In this document: positions 17,071 through 26,984 of the stretch, piece after piece | Layout of the letters: every line of letters begins with the position of its first letter | How positions within the stretch are numbered: the first letter of the stretch is position 1 | Assembly: GCA_045565695.1 (NCBI GenBank) | Contig: JBJLEZ010000010.1 | Coordinates: forward strand, 1-64,000 | DNA: 64,000 nt | Direction of reading: 5' to 3' | Origin: GCA-2690565 sp002457235 | GTDB taxonomy: Bacteria > Verrucomicrobiota > Verrucomicrobiia > Opitutales > Coraliomargaritaceae | Made by a program: the position numbers and the translations under genes | The notes under the pieces: generated by a model | What the model was told of the DNA's origin: nothing | What the model saw: the letters and a program-made list of their open reading frames with translations, nothing else | Database searches by the model: none

Positions 17071-20000
17071 TTAAAACATTATTTTTGTGGTAATATTATA
17101 TGACCGAGATTCCCTATAGAAGCCATAATTACTTCTATTGATAAATTGCTTTTTATTAAACAGATTATTTACGCGAAAGTTAATTGAGTAGTTGTATCTT
17201 TTGCCTCCATTCCTAAAGGAATTATTATAATTTATGAAGGCTAAAGTATTATGCTCAGGCTTAGATTTTATAAAATACTTTTGAGTTTTATTTCTGTCAA
17301 TTATGTCACTATCGCGGGGTTCGCCTGTATCTAGTATTCCGTTGTTGTTTGTATCCACTCCATCGAAAGTATTGGGGTTTCCGACTTGGGCTTTTATTTG
17401 ATTAGAATTTAACATATTATTGTTCTTATCAAAATAAAAGTAGTATCTCCCCATATTACTTCCTGATCTGTAATGCTGAGACATACCAAAAGATAATCCT
17501 TTTAACTTACCACTTCTGAAAGAATACTTCCCAGTAATTGATCCTCTGTAATCAGGTCTTCCAAAAATATCAATCTGTTCATTAAGTTTGTATCCATTTT
17601 GATCCATCCAATCTTGAACTTTTGGATGAATCTTTAGCACCTTGTTTTTCATGTTGTGATTAACCGACGCAATAAAGTTAATATTTCGTGTAGGATTGTA
17701 ATTAATATCAAGTTCAATTCCTCTTGATAATGTAACATCTCCATCTGCTCTTCGTCCTGGTATTGTTGTTTTATTTAATCTAGGTTTAGAACCGCTCGTG
17801 TTGTAAATATATATTAATTCAGGATTTGATCCGATCGTATCTGTATTTTCATTATAAATTAATTCTTCATATGGATAAATCTGCAGCAGTTGAAGGTTTG
17901 AATATTTGAACTCGTTGTCATTTTCTTTTTTTATCGAGTAAAAAGCTAACTGGGCGTCTAAGGAATTATCAGGAGTGCTGAAACGTATGCCAAATTCTAG
18001 TCCCTCACCAATTTCTGGATCTGGTAATGTTCCTACAGGCGTTCTCTCTTGACCAGTAGGTGACTGTATTGATTGGGCAAAATTAGCGAAAACACCTATA
18101 TTCTTATTGACCCAATATAATGCACCAAGGGAAGGACTAACTTTAGTATATTTCTCGCTTTGCTTTTGATTTATCTGATCTAATGTGAGAGGTATCTTTT
18201 TATCATTACTATCAAGAACAAATAATTCACTGCTTCCATCTCCAAAAAGAGATGTTTTTCGTAGAGTAGTTTCTACATTAATTTTGTCGAAACGGAAACC
18301 AACTAGAGTTCTTAAACGTCCATCGTAAAGGCTACTTTGAGTTGCAAGCCATTGGCTATTAGTGTTCACGTCTGCTGTAAGCCTTGTGCTTTCTTGCCAC
18401 TTGGCAGTTAGGGCTCTTTGTCCTCCCTCATTCTCAAATAATTCTCTGTTTTGGCTGTAGTTTCCTTGGTCATTATTTTTCGATACGTCAGGGTCTTCCC
18501 TGTATAGGCCTGTCGTTATTCCAGTAAGCCCTCCATCCTCGTTTTCAAAGATAAAGTCTGATTCAATTAAGTCATTTAACCTCAAGATAGACCTATCGCT
18601 GCTAAAGCCATTATTTAGACGGATGTATTCAAATGCTCTTTCTCTATCAGTAATTTGGCTCTCCCTCAGCCAGAGTGATCTTTCGCTGAGGTTAGAGATA
18701 TTCGGATTTAAATATGATCCGTCTGGGTTAAGAGGATTTAAAGGATCGGTTACTACTGAATTATCACCTCCAAAATTAGGAATTTGATCGTATCTAAGCT
18801 CTGATTTATTGACATCTATTATATCCCATCCAAGAAGAAACTTATTCTCTATCTCACCTAGTAATGGAAGGTTATTAATCTTTTCGTATAATAGGGTATT
18901 CTTTAACCCTTTTCTCTTAGTATCTCCCTCAGTCTTAGTCCAATAGGTTCTAATATAGGGCTCTGGTTGAAGGGCATCAAGAGCTCTTTCATAATCAGTT
19001 TGTGGCGTACCGGTAGTATAGTAGTTACTTTCTTTTAAACCATCTGGTATTGTCCAAAACTCCCCAGGGTTTTGAGGATCCTGAATTTGTGTTGTATTAT
19101 AATAGTCCTCAAGCTCAGTATCACTATATAAGGAACTAGGTATATCGTCAAAAAATACATGTTGTGTTGGCTTCGGCCAAATAAAGCTTGGATTGTTGTA
19201 ATAATCTTTTACCCTAGTAATACCGTAACTATCCCGAGCAACATTCTTTCCATCTTGCTCTTGATAATTAGCTGAGATGTTTAGCTCGAGTCCACTACCT
19301 AAAACTTTTTGAAAGTCCAAAGTATTAAATACGCCTGAAACTCTTTTATTCTTATCTGGGCCAGACTGATATGCGTAGTTTAAATCATTTATTATTGAGT
19401 AGTGCTTAGTAAGATATTCTCTCACCTCGGTAGCTGCTTGTTCTATTGCGTTTTCGTTGAAGTTATTGTAGTTCAACGAGGAGAGATCATTTAATTGATT
19501 ATATTCTTCACTTGCTAAAAAGTCACCACCGGATGCCTCTTCAGGCGCTGGAACGCCTACAGCGAATGCAGAAGGATATTTCCCATTATTCACATCATTA
19601 AAAAAAGAACTATTGGACAAAGCCGTAGGATTTTCATTATTTCTAGTGTGCCATAATAAATTAAAGAGCATTCTATCATCTACAAAATTAAGCCACTCAC
19701 TATTAAACGGTACATTGAAGTCCTTTTCCATTGACCGATTTTCTGAACTACTAATATAACCGTCATAAGTGCTACGATCCTCGGTACTACCGTAATCGAT
19801 AGAATCATCTATACGAGTGTCGTCCTTTAGCGAAAGGGAAGGAAAGCTGAAAGAGGAATCTACTTTTTCAATATGAAGCTGTAACGAACTTGTGTAGTCA
19901 GGGCGATAATTAAGAGCTAAGGTTCTAGATTTTAGATCGTAATTCTTATAGAGGTGGTCATACCCTTGATAATGATCAACAAGCATTAGTCTTGCCGCAA

Positions 20001-20571
20001 GTTTATCATTAAAAACTCTATTATAGTTAAATGCTTTCTTTAAAAAATCTTTATTACCAAATGAATATAGAACGGAGCCAGCATCTTTCCTGAAATTTGC
20101 TAATAGCGGGATCGCATTAACAGTTCCTCCGGGAGACGCTTGGCCAAATATCATGCTATTAGCGCCTTTAATAATATCATAGCGCCCGATATTGTATCCA
20201 TCACGAGCTAGTGTCCTCCTATATCCATTAAATCTAGTAAAAGTATTTCTGAAGCCTCTTATTCGTATTTGATCAAGACTGTAAGATGTGGGGTCTGTAT
20301 CGATTGATGACGCTACCATTGCAAGGTCTTCTGTAGTGTTAATACCTAAGTCATCTAATAATTCTTCGTTAAGGACTGTGACATTAACAGGAGTATTTTT
20401 AATAAGTTCATTAGCTTTGGTTGCTGAAGTAGAAGAACCTGAAAAATAGCCTTTGTCATTTTCATCAGTCACGACAAAGTCTGATAATTCATAAACTTCT
20501 TCGCTCACATCATCAGCATATGCATGAAGGTTAAGAGTAAGTAATATTATAAAATAGGGTAGCTTTTTCAA
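17071..20571 (-). CDS. TonB-dependent outer-membrane receptor
   Basis: The 1166-residue protein has a signal peptide (about residues 1-19, ending HAYA), a TonB-box-like stretch ELSDFVVTD, and the plug domain (about 45-170) with NTPVNVTVLNEELL, IRIRGFRN and GQASPGGTVNAI. A long 22-strand barrel with the expected FGNKDF and FxxLVGFRFD-type strands ends in a terminal Phe. It is larger than most siderophore receptors, with extended extracellular loops (for example near residues 330-520). The start appears to be TTG, with no ATG in the frame upstream. It lies inside the sulfatase block, so uptake of a sulfated oligosaccharide is likely, though the FhuE-like architecture cannot exclude a siderophore. 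A TGCATAAAAGTGCA element lies 38 bases upstream. Confidence 0.9.
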   Translation of the reverse strand: MKKLPYFIILLTLNLHAYADDVSEEVYELSDFVVTDENDKGYFSGSSTSATKANELIKNTPVNVTVLNEELLDDLGINTTEDLAMVASSIDTDPTSYSLDQIRIRGFRNTFTRFNGYRRTLARDGYNIGRYDIIKGANSMIFGQASPGGTVNAIPLLANFRKDAGSVLYSFGNKDFLKKAFNYNRVFNDKLAARLMLVDHYQGYDHLYKNYDLKSRTLALNYRPDYTSSLQLHIEKVDSSFSFPSLSLKDDTRIDDSIDYGSTEDRSTYDGYISSSENRSMEKDFNVPFNSEWLNFVDDRMLFNLLWHTRNNENPTALSNSSFFNDVNNGKYPSAFAVGVPAPEEASGGDFLASEEYNQLNDLSSLNYNNFNENAIEQAATEVREYLTKHYSIINDLNYAYQSGPDKNKRVSGVFNTLDFQKVLGSGLELNISANYQEQDGKNVARDSYGITRVKDYYNNPSFIWPKPTQHVFFDDIPSSLYSDTELEDYYNTTQIQDPQNPGEFWTIPDGLKESNYYTTGTPQTDYERALDALQPEPYIRTYWTKTEGDTKRKGLKNTLLYEKINNLPLLGEIENKFLLGWDIIDVNKSELRYDQIPNFGGDNSVVTDPLNPLNPDGSYLNPNISNLSERSLWLRESQITDRERAFEYIRLNNGFSSDRSILRLNDLIESDFIFENEDGGLTGITTGLYREDPDVSKNNDQGNYSQNRELFENEGGQRALTAKWQESTRLTADVNTNSQWLATQSSLYDGRLRTLVGFRFDKINVETTLRKTSLFGDGSSELFVLDSNDKKIPLTLDQINQKQSEKYTKVSPSLGALYWVNKNIGVFANFAQSIQSPTGQERTPVGTLPDPEIGEGLEFGIRFSTPDNSLDAQLAFYSIKKENDNEFKYSNLQLLQIYPYEELIYNENTDTIGSNPELIYIYNTSGSKPRLNKTTIPGRRADGDVTLSRGIELDINYNPTRNINFIASVNHNMKNKVLKIHPKVQDWMDQNGYKLNEQIDIFGRPDYRGSITGKYSFRSGKLKGLSFGMSQHYRSGSNMGRYYFYFDKNNNMLNSNQIKAQVGNPNTFDGVDTNNNGILDTGEPRDSDIIDRNKTQKYFIKSKPEHNTLAFINYNNSFRNGGKRYNYSINFRVNNLFNKKQFINRSNYGFYRESRSYNITTKIMF

Positions 20572-20608
20572 AGTAATAAGTAATTGAAATTTATTAAAGG
20601 ATTACTGT

Positions 20609-20622
20609 TGCACTTTTATGCA
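20609..20622 (-). promoter_or_regulatory. TGCATAAWAGTGCA element before the TonB-dependent receptor
   Basis: Minus strand TGCATAAAAGTGCA, 38 bases before the receptor start and in the gap to the divergent gene at 20644. It is one of three copies that match at 12 or more of 14 positions and point the same way relative to their genes. Confidence 0.45.
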
Positions 20623-20643
20623 CGATCAATCAAGTCATTAATC

Positions 20644-21510
20644 ATGACGATTTATAAAATAATTTTATTTGTAATAACTACCTTTACATTATCAAGTGGG
20701 AGTCTCTCCGCAAATTTATATGAGGGATTTGATTTTAATGAAAAAAAAGGACTTTCCTTAGGTAATGATGGTTCTTATGGAGGAGAAACAAGTTCGGGTT
20801 GGATGAGCGCATGGCAGGTCGGCTCTGGTGATGCGGTTATTTCGAAAAAAGATATTCAATTTCCTGGCCTTCAGTCTACGGGAGGCTCAGCTTTAATAAA
20901 AGGCGAGAGGAAAAACGATAAATTCTTTGCAAAGGGTTTTGCCATTAGGCAAACTGATGAAGCCTATGAAGGAGATATTTATGGTAGTTTTAGGCTAGTT
21001 CCTGGTTTTATGACCGAGGACACCGTGGTTGCTATGATTTTTGCTTTACCTAATACTTCTGATATGTCTCTTAGAAATGGCCTTTTTGCTATAAGCCCGA
21101 AGAGATGGGGTGGAAAATTAGGGATGATTGGCGCAAAGGGTAAAACCTATAAAGCAGTAGAAGGAGTCCCCTGCGTCAAAGGCGAAAAATATTTAGTACT
21201 ATGGAAGATGTCACAATTACCTGCCATCGGGAATATCTCAAATGTGTCTTTATACTATTGGGTTCTCAATACAGAACAAGTTGAATATTTCGCATCGAAG
21301 GGTTTTGAGAGTAAATATTTAAACTTAGCAGAACCTGGAGCGCTCAAAAATAATGTGTGTCAATTTGGCAGAAAAGACCTTAAGGAAACAAAAAGAAGTT
21401 TATACAAAGGAATTGTTTTAACCCCGTTCGTTTATAATACCACAAATGTTTTCTTTGATGAAATAAGAATTTCATCAAAAGGAATGAAAGATGCAGTTGG
21501 TCTTAATTAA
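20644..21510 (+). CDS. Secreted protein with probable concanavalin-like (LamG-type) fold
   Basis: The ATG at 20644 gives 288 residues with a signal peptide (residues 1-22, ending GSLSA); a TTG at 20584 would add 20 unlikely residues. The mature start, NLYEGFDFNEKKGLSLGNDG, and the following GWMSAWQVGSGDAVI and KDIQFPGL segments are typical of a verrucomicrobial secreted domain that has a predicted jelly-roll fold. I do not recognise a catalytic site. There is no PEP-CTERM signal. It is divergent from the TonB-dependent receptor and ends at a strong bidirectional terminator. A surface glycan-binding role is inference. Confidence 0.65.
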   Translation: MTIYKIILFVITTFTLSSGSLSANLYEGFDFNEKKGLSLGNDGSYGGETSSGWMSAWQVGSGDAVISKKDIQFPGLQSTGGSALIKGERKNDKFFAKGFAIRQTDEAYEGDIYGSFRLVPGFMTEDTVVAMIFALPNTSDMSLRNGLFAISPKRWGGKLGMIGAKGKTYKAVEGVPCVKGEKYLVLWKMSQLPAIGNISNVSLYYWVLNTEQVEYFASKGFESKYLNLAEPGALKNNVCQFGRKDLKETKRSLYKGIVLTPFVYNTTNVFFDEIRISSKGMKDAVGLN

Positions 21511-21530
21511 ACAGTTTAGTTAATTTTATA

Positions 21531-21561
21531 AAAAAGGCGATGTGAGTACATCGCCTTTTTA
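21531..21561. terminator. Bidirectional intrinsic terminator
   Basis: AAAAAGGCGATGT and ACATCGCCTTTTT form a 13-bp stem around a four-base loop between convergent genes (20644 plus and 21581 minus), with A and T runs on both sides. Confidence 0.9.
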
Positions 21562-21580
21562 GTTTTACCGTAGAGTAAAA

Positions 21581-24089
21581 TTAATCATTGGATAGTTTAT
21601 AGAACTTAGCGGTTCCCAATGATTCTGTATAAGGGCTTTCCGAATCACCGGTAGATGACCATGTTTCTAAGTCATTAGAAGACTGAACTTCAAATCCGGC
21701 AGCATCAGACCATTGTATAGTAACATCTATTCCATTAGTACTAATTGTTAATGAAGGAGCTTCCGAAGGCGGTTCTACTTGAACATTTGGATCACTTGGG
21801 TCGTAATCATTAAAGTCATCTACACCATCACTATCGGAATCAAGTGCATCGCCGTACACATCAGTTCCATTTACCCCGAAGTACTCGAAAGCAATGCTTC
21901 CTGAGGATAATTGTAGTTTAACTGCACGGTTAAAACTTGTCGAAGGAACTGTGAATTTATTGACACCAATATTTAATGGTTTTGCTGGGGCGAAATAATC
22001 ACTACCGTTAGCTGTAGTTTTATAAATTCTGTAATCTGCACCACCTTCAGGTAGTTCAGTTACATTCAAAACAAAAGTTTTTGCTTCTTGGCTTATTTCG
22101 CCTTGCGCAATAGTTGCCGCAGTGTAAACCCAAGGCCAAATAGCTCCAGTTGCAGCAGAAAATGTTCCTTCTGGGTATGTTGAGCCATCTGGAGGACCTG
22201 CTGGAGCACTGCCAATAAGATAGGTTCCATTAACCACTAATTCATCTAGGGCCACATCTGCAGTTAATCTAAGCTTAACTGTTCGATCAAACGATACAGG
22301 AGTTACAGTAATTTGATTGGCACCAAGTACAAGCGGGAGATCATTTGTAGTGTAATCATTACCATTGGCAGTTGTCTTATAAGTTGAATAGGACGCCCCA
22401 TTTTCAGGTAATGCAGTTACGTTAAGGGCAAAAACTTGCTGAGCTTGACTGCTTGAGCCCTCTAATATGTTCGTTGACTCATAAACATATTCATAATTAC
22501 TGTCTACAGCCGAAACAGTATCAAAATAGTCACTCGCTAATTCAGATCCTACCGGAGCAGCAAACGGACTTCCGTCACTACCAACAAGATAGGTTCCGTT
22601 TACTACCAATTCATCTACAGCTAGATTTGAAGTTAACCTAAGTTTAACTGTTCTATCAAAAGTCACAGAATTTACAGTAATAACATTGGGGCCGATATTA
22701 AGCGAGACATCTTGAGCAATAAAGTCATTACCATTTTCGGTTGTTTTATATACTGAATAAGATGCCCCATTTTCAGGTAATGCGGTTACATTAAAAGAGA
22801 AAACTTGCTGACCCTGACTAGCAGTACCTTCAGAAGTGGTGGTTGAGGTATAAACATACTCATAAGCACCCGTTCCTGAGTAAATGTCGAAGTGTTGACT
22901 TGCTAATTCAGATCCTACCGGAGCAACAACGGAAGTCGAGCTTCCATCATCTTCTCCAACATAGAAGATTCCATTTACGGAAAACGCATCTACGCCTACA
23001 TGGTCGGATATTAGTAATCTTACTGTTCTTCCTTCTGCTGTATCAAAAGATACGCTATTAACAGAAATCGTGTTGCTGCCCAAAGTAAGCGGAGATGCTT
23101 CGGTTAAGTCTCCTTGTCCGTTATTATATGTCTTGTAGACTCTGTAAGTTGCTCCGTTTTCGGGAAGTGCAGTAACATTTAAGGAAAAAATTTGCTGATC
23201 TTGACTACTTGAGCCATCAGTTGCACTTGCTGATTCATACAGATATGGGTGTCCAGAATTAGCACTACCAGTAAATAAGGTACTCGTTGATACAGATCCA
23301 TCTGGAATATCAAGCGTTTCCTCAGATGGAAACTCAGATCCATAAAGACTCTCGCTATTCACAGCCAATTGGTCAAATGAAGCTCCCCCTGATGCAGCAC
23401 TAAACTGGATTTTGACTGTCCGGTTGAAACTAACCGCAGGAATATCTATAGTATTCGTTCCATCGTTTAGGAGAAAAGGTCCAGTTGTGAAACCGCCCCC
23501 ATTAGCAGCTGTTCTATATATTCTGTATGACGCACCTTCTGGCAGCCCACTTTCTGTGAAATTAATTTGGACTTTTTGCGCAAGTTGAGATGCTTCTAAA
23601 TCAGTATTTTTAAGAGTGGTTGTTAGAATATGAGGATAAGATGCATTTTGACCTATTTCAAATAGATCGCTAGATCCTATCTGTGGAAAAGATAGCAGAT
23701 ACTAAATCAAATGTTCCCGTCATGAAGCCATGAGAACTGCAGTAAAAGTATAAGGTATCAGTTGTTTGTAATCCAGTGAAATTGAGGGTAAAACTTTGTG
23801 AGCCTGAAATCCCACTTGTAGCACTTCCGTTCCCAGTTAGTACAATATTAGATGTCGATGCTGCATTAACCCCTACATCTGATACATAAAAGGGGTGTGA
23901 TGGAGCATCATTTAATCTGTAGAAGGTATACTCTTCATTAATATCTAATTCGGTAAGTGGTATATTACCGTTTGAATCAGTAAAAAAATCATAGAATGAG
24001 CCACTAAAGCTACCAGAGCTAACAAAAACATCTATGGCAGAAAGTGACGCACAGGAAAAAATCAGAGGGGTTAAGTAAAGTAGTCTCAT
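21581..24089 (-). pseudogene. Secreted cupredoxin-repeat surface protein, split by one +1 frameshift
   Basis: The N-terminal piece (ATG 24089, or TTG 24101) has a signal peptide and a cupredoxin-like domain. Its copper-site pattern is complete: His in PSHPFYV, then Cys, His and Met in YFYCSSHGFM. Near 23690 an extra T in a TTTT run moves the frame, and the second frame is open from 23700 to 21581. It carries five repeats of about 120-130 residues, each with LPExGAxYxxYKTxxNG and FDRTVKLRL-type cores. A calcium-binding-type DSDSDGVDDFNDYDPSDPN segment follows, then the tail module VQSSNDLETWSS...KFYKLSND. Without the extra base it would be one secreted protein of about 830 residues. The function is unknown; adhesion or glycan binding at the cell surface is inference. 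Confidence 0.75.
21880..23620 (-). repeat. Five tandem domain-coding repeats, period about 355-390 bp
   Basis: The codons for the LPExGAxY core recur near 23546, 23170, 22780, 22410 and 22055. Units three and four are also close at the DNA level: the bases around 22539-22560 and 22900-22922 share CTAATTCAGATCCTACCGGA. This points to recent internal duplication and to sites for further expansion or loss. Confidence 0.8.
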
Positions 24090-24132
24090 CAATATACACA
24101 ATACTAGTTATAGATATATTGCAATAAGTTAA

Positions 24133-24146
24133 TGCACTATTATGCA
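24133..24146 (-). promoter_or_regulatory. TGCATAAWAGTGCA element before the cupredoxin-repeat gene
   Basis: Minus strand TGCATAATAGTGCA, 44 bases before the likely ATG at 24089, same orientation and nearly the same distance as the copy before the TonB-dependent receptor. Confidence 0.45.
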
Positions 24147-24243
24147 CTTAATATTAATTGTTTTCTAGATTCCCATTGTTTTTTACTCAGGAATTAATTT
24201 TGAAATTTTAATTTAGAATTGTATGTTTTAATCCTAAATACTA

Positions 24244-25368
24244 TTAGTTTTTTACGACTCTAAATCCCATATGGTTGGAACTAGTATCGGGACTATTTTT
24301 CATTCGCGCGGCAGGGCGATATCCAGAACAGTAAGAATCATTACAAAGAAATGAACCACCTCGTATTACCCGCTTGGCTAAGTGAGGTTCTTGAGGGTCA
24401 TAGCTTACTTTGGGCCCTAGTGGATCAAGCGGTGGGCTTTCTAGTTTAGCACGATCCCCATAGGTGTCGCTATGGTACCAATCGGCAACCCACTCCCAAA
24501 CATTACCTGACATATCATAGAGTCCGTAGCCATTGGGAGCAAACGTCCTTACTGGAGAGGTTGCGGAATAGCCATCTGCATTTGTATTTTGGTTTGGGAA
24601 AGAGCCTTGCCAAGTATTTATAATAGGTTCTGTTTCTGAAATAGGCTGATCACCCCATGTAAAAACCCTTTGTTCTTTTCCTCCACGTGCGGCATATTCC
24701 CATTGGGCTTCTGTGGGTAAGCTCATGCCTTTCCATTCAGCATAAGCGAGGGCATCAAAATAAGAAACATGGACGACTGGGTGATTCATTCGATCTTCAA
24801 TTGAGCTTCCAGGTCCTTCAGGTTGCTTCCAGTTGGCTTTAGGACGCCACTCCCACCAAGCAAGTGCATTGTTAAGGGGTACAGAATAAGAAGGTGCTTG
24901 AAACACTAAGGATGCAGCGACCAATGCTTCTTTGGGTGGAGGGGGAGTCCCTGGCGGTAATAGCGGCATAATTTCTTCTAAGGTTGGTGCTTTTTCCGCA
25001 GTGGTTTGGTGGCCAGTGGCATCGACAAAGGCTTGAAACTCTTGATTTGTCACAGGTGTTTCACTGATCCAAAAGCCACTTAATTCTACAGGATGAAGTG
25101 GACGTTCATCATTTCTTGAACGTGCAAAATAGGGCCATTCTTTCATGAAATCAGCGACTTCTCCTCCCATTACAAATTTCCCTTTAGGTATCCAAACCAT
25201 GCCTTCATACTGGTTTTGGTTTGAATCAATCGAAGTAAATCGTGAAGGAATGGCATCACAACAGGGAGTGGCTTCTGAGTTTGAATCATCTAGGCGGGCG
25301 GGTACTTGGCTGTAGGCTGATTCGAATACAAGCAAGATTAATAAAAATTGAAGTAAAAGATGATTCAT
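24244..25368 (-). CDS. Formylglycine-generating enzyme (sulfatase-modifying factor)
   Basis: The 374-residue protein has a signal peptide (about residues 1-20) and a complete FGE-sulfatase domain (about 54-373). It contains GMVWIPKGKFVMGG, GMSLPTEAQWEYAARGG, YGLYDMSGNVWEWVADW, and GGSFLCNDSYCSGYRPAARM near the end. The two active-site cysteines of true FGEs, five positions apart, are present as C342 and C347, and the NSPDTSSNHMGFR motif follows, as in human SUMF1. It oxidises the cysteine of CxPSR to formylglycine. It sits between the surface-protein gene and GH1, so it is the likely activator of all five Cys-type sulfatases in this locus. A signal peptide is unusual for bacterial maturation and suggests modification outside the cytoplasm. 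Confidence 0.92.
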   Translation of the reverse strand: MNHLLLQFLLILLVFESAYSQVPARLDDSNSEATPCCDAIPSRFTSIDSNQNQYEGMVWIPKGKFVMGGEVADFMKEWPYFARSRNDERPLHPVELSGFWISETPVTNQEFQAFVDATGHQTTAEKAPTLEEIMPLLPPGTPPPPKEALVAASLVFQAPSYSVPLNNALAWWEWRPKANWKQPEGPGSSIEDRMNHPVVHVSYFDALAYAEWKGMSLPTEAQWEYAARGGKEQRVFTWGDQPISETEPIINTWQGSFPNQNTNADGYSATSPVRTFAPNGYGLYDMSGNVWEWVADWYHSDTYGDRAKLESPPLDPLGPKVSYDPQEPHLAKRVIRGGSFLCNDSYCSGYRPAARMKNSPDTSSNHMGFRVVKN

Positions 25369-25451
25369 GATTTCTCTTAGAGATGCTTATATTCCAGTAA
25401 CATTGAAAAATAAATAAACAACTTTTTTGTTGATATAACATTTTTGAATCG

Positions 25452-25461
25452 TTGTATACAC
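25452..25461 (+). promoter_or_regulatory. TTGTATACAC palindromic element before GH1
   Basis: TTGTATACAC followed by TTTTTAAA lies 29 bases before the GH1 ATG. The same 10-mer, in the same orientation to its gene, precedes the SSS symporter (28712-28721). It could be an operator, or a -35 region for a shared promoter. Confidence 0.4.
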
Positions 25462-25489
25462 TTTTTAAATAAGATAACCTATTAATTGT

Positions 25490-26890
25490 ATGAGTGGATT
25501 TGACAGTGGTTTTTTGTGGGGTTCGGCAACTTCGGCCTATCAGATTGAAGGCGGAACGGCAGAAGGGGGACGAACTGATTCTATTTGGGATGCTTTTTGC
25601 AGGAAACCAGGCGCTATCCGAGACCAATCTTCAGGCGAAGTCGCTTGTGAGCACCTAAAATATTGGAAGCAAGATGTGGATCTGATGTCTCAAATCGGCT
25701 TACAAGCCTATCGTTTTTCTATTTCATGGTCGCGAATTATGCCCAATGGATATGGTGCCATTAACCAAGAGGGCATTGATTTTTATGATCGCTTAATCGA
25801 TGCGCTCTTAGAAAAAAACATTGAACCATTCATCACACTATTTCATTGGGATTTGCCTCAGGTACTTCAGGAGAAAGGTGGTTGGTTAAACCCTGAGATT
25901 GCTAAATGGTTCGGAGAGTATTCAGGAATTTTATCTGATCGATTCTCGGATCGAGTCAGTAATTGGTTCACTTTAAATGAACCGCAATGCTTTATTGGTC
26001 TTGGTCATTACGCGGGTCACAAAGCCCCAGGCTTAAAGCTTGGAGTAAAAGATTCTTTATTAGCGTTGCATCATTCCCTTTTGGCGCATGGTCATTCGGT
26101 AAGAGCGCTTAGGGATAATGCTAAAAAGCCGATAAAAGTGGGTCCTGTGCCTACTGGCTCTGTTGCGTATCCAACAGTAGATACGCCAGAGAATCGTGAT
26201 GCAGCCTACAAAGCCACTTTTAATGTCTTAGGATCAGAAGAAGATAAACATATGTGCCATCGTTGGAAAGTTCCGGTTAATCCTCTTTGGAATTTTGCTT
26301 GGTATACTGATCCAATTTTTCTAGGTGAATACCCCGAACATGGTATTGAAGCATTAGGCAACAATGTTCCAAAGTATACAGATGAAGAGATGGCTATTAT
26401 TAGTCAGCCGGTCGATTTTTGTGGTTTAAACTTATACAGCGGATTTCCTGTTCAGACAGATCAAGATTTAGGATGGGTCTGTCAAGAAAGACCTTTAGGT
26501 AATCCTTTGACCGCCTTTAAATGGTCAGTTACTCCTGAGATTATGTATTGGGGACCAAAGTTTTTTTATGAACGCTACAAGAAGCCTATTTACATTACAG
26601 AAAATGGTATGTCCGGGCATGACTGGGTGAATGATCAAGGTGAGGTCAATGACCCCCAACGCATTCAATTTCTAAAAGCATACCTCAAGCAGTATCAAAA
26701 AGCGGCAAGTGATAAAATACCAGTGAAAGGATACTTTCTCTGGTCATTGATGGACAATTTCGAATGGGAACAAGGTTATGAAGAACGATTTGGAATCGTA
26801 CATGTCGATTTTGAAACACAGGAGCGAAGATTAAAGGACTCTGCAAAATGGTATTCACAATGCATTGAGAGTCAGGGAAAAATTTTATAA
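25490..26890 (+). CDS. Glycoside hydrolase family 1 beta-glucosidase
   Basis: The 466-residue protein is a full-length cytoplasmic GH1 enzyme, with no signal peptide. It begins FDSGFLWGSATSAYQIEGG and contains the acid/base glutamate in NEP (TLNEPQ, E164) and the nucleophile glutamate in ITENG (E371), plus the FLWSLMDNFEWEQGY sugar-binding segment near the end. GH1 enzymes hydrolyse beta-glucosides or beta-galactosides after import. The neighbouring SSS symporter, 94 bases away on the opposite strand, shares its upstream TTGTATACAC element and is the probable sugar importer. Confidence 0.95.
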   Translation: MSGFDSGFLWGSATSAYQIEGGTAEGGRTDSIWDAFCRKPGAIRDQSSGEVACEHLKYWKQDVDLMSQIGLQAYRFSISWSRIMPNGYGAINQEGIDFYDRLIDALLEKNIEPFITLFHWDLPQVLQEKGGWLNPEIAKWFGEYSGILSDRFSDRVSNWFTLNEPQCFIGLGHYAGHKAPGLKLGVKDSLLALHHSLLAHGHSVRALRDNAKKPIKVGPVPTGSVAYPTVDTPENRDAAYKATFNVLGSEEDKHMCHRWKVPVNPLWNFAWYTDPIFLGEYPEHGIEALGNNVPKYTDEEMAIISQPVDFCGLNLYSGFPVQTDQDLGWVCQERPLGNPLTAFKWSVTPEIMYWGPKFFYERYKKPIYITENGMSGHDWVNDQGEVNDPQRIQFLKAYLKQYQKAASDKIPVKGYFLWSLMDNFEWEQGYEERFGIVHVDFETQERRLKDSAKWYSQCIESQGKIL

Positions 26891-26923
26891 TAATCTTCTT
26901 ATATTCAGGTCATTTTAACCATA

Positions 26924-26955
26924 AAAAAAGCACACTACGAATAGTGTGCTTTTTA
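26924..26955. terminator. Bidirectional intrinsic terminator
   Basis: AAAAAGCACACTA and TAGTGTGCTTTTT form a 13-bp stem with a four-base loop between the convergent GH1 and SSS genes, with A and T runs on the two sides. Confidence 0.9.
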
Positions 26956-26984
26956 TGAATGATTTGAGATTTTTAGCTATTTAA

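Noticed and set aside
20609..20622. Sigma54 promoter reading of the TGCAC-N5-TGCAC form
   Set aside because: The spacing between the G and GC is one base too short and the first G of GG is missing, so it is not a sigma54 site.
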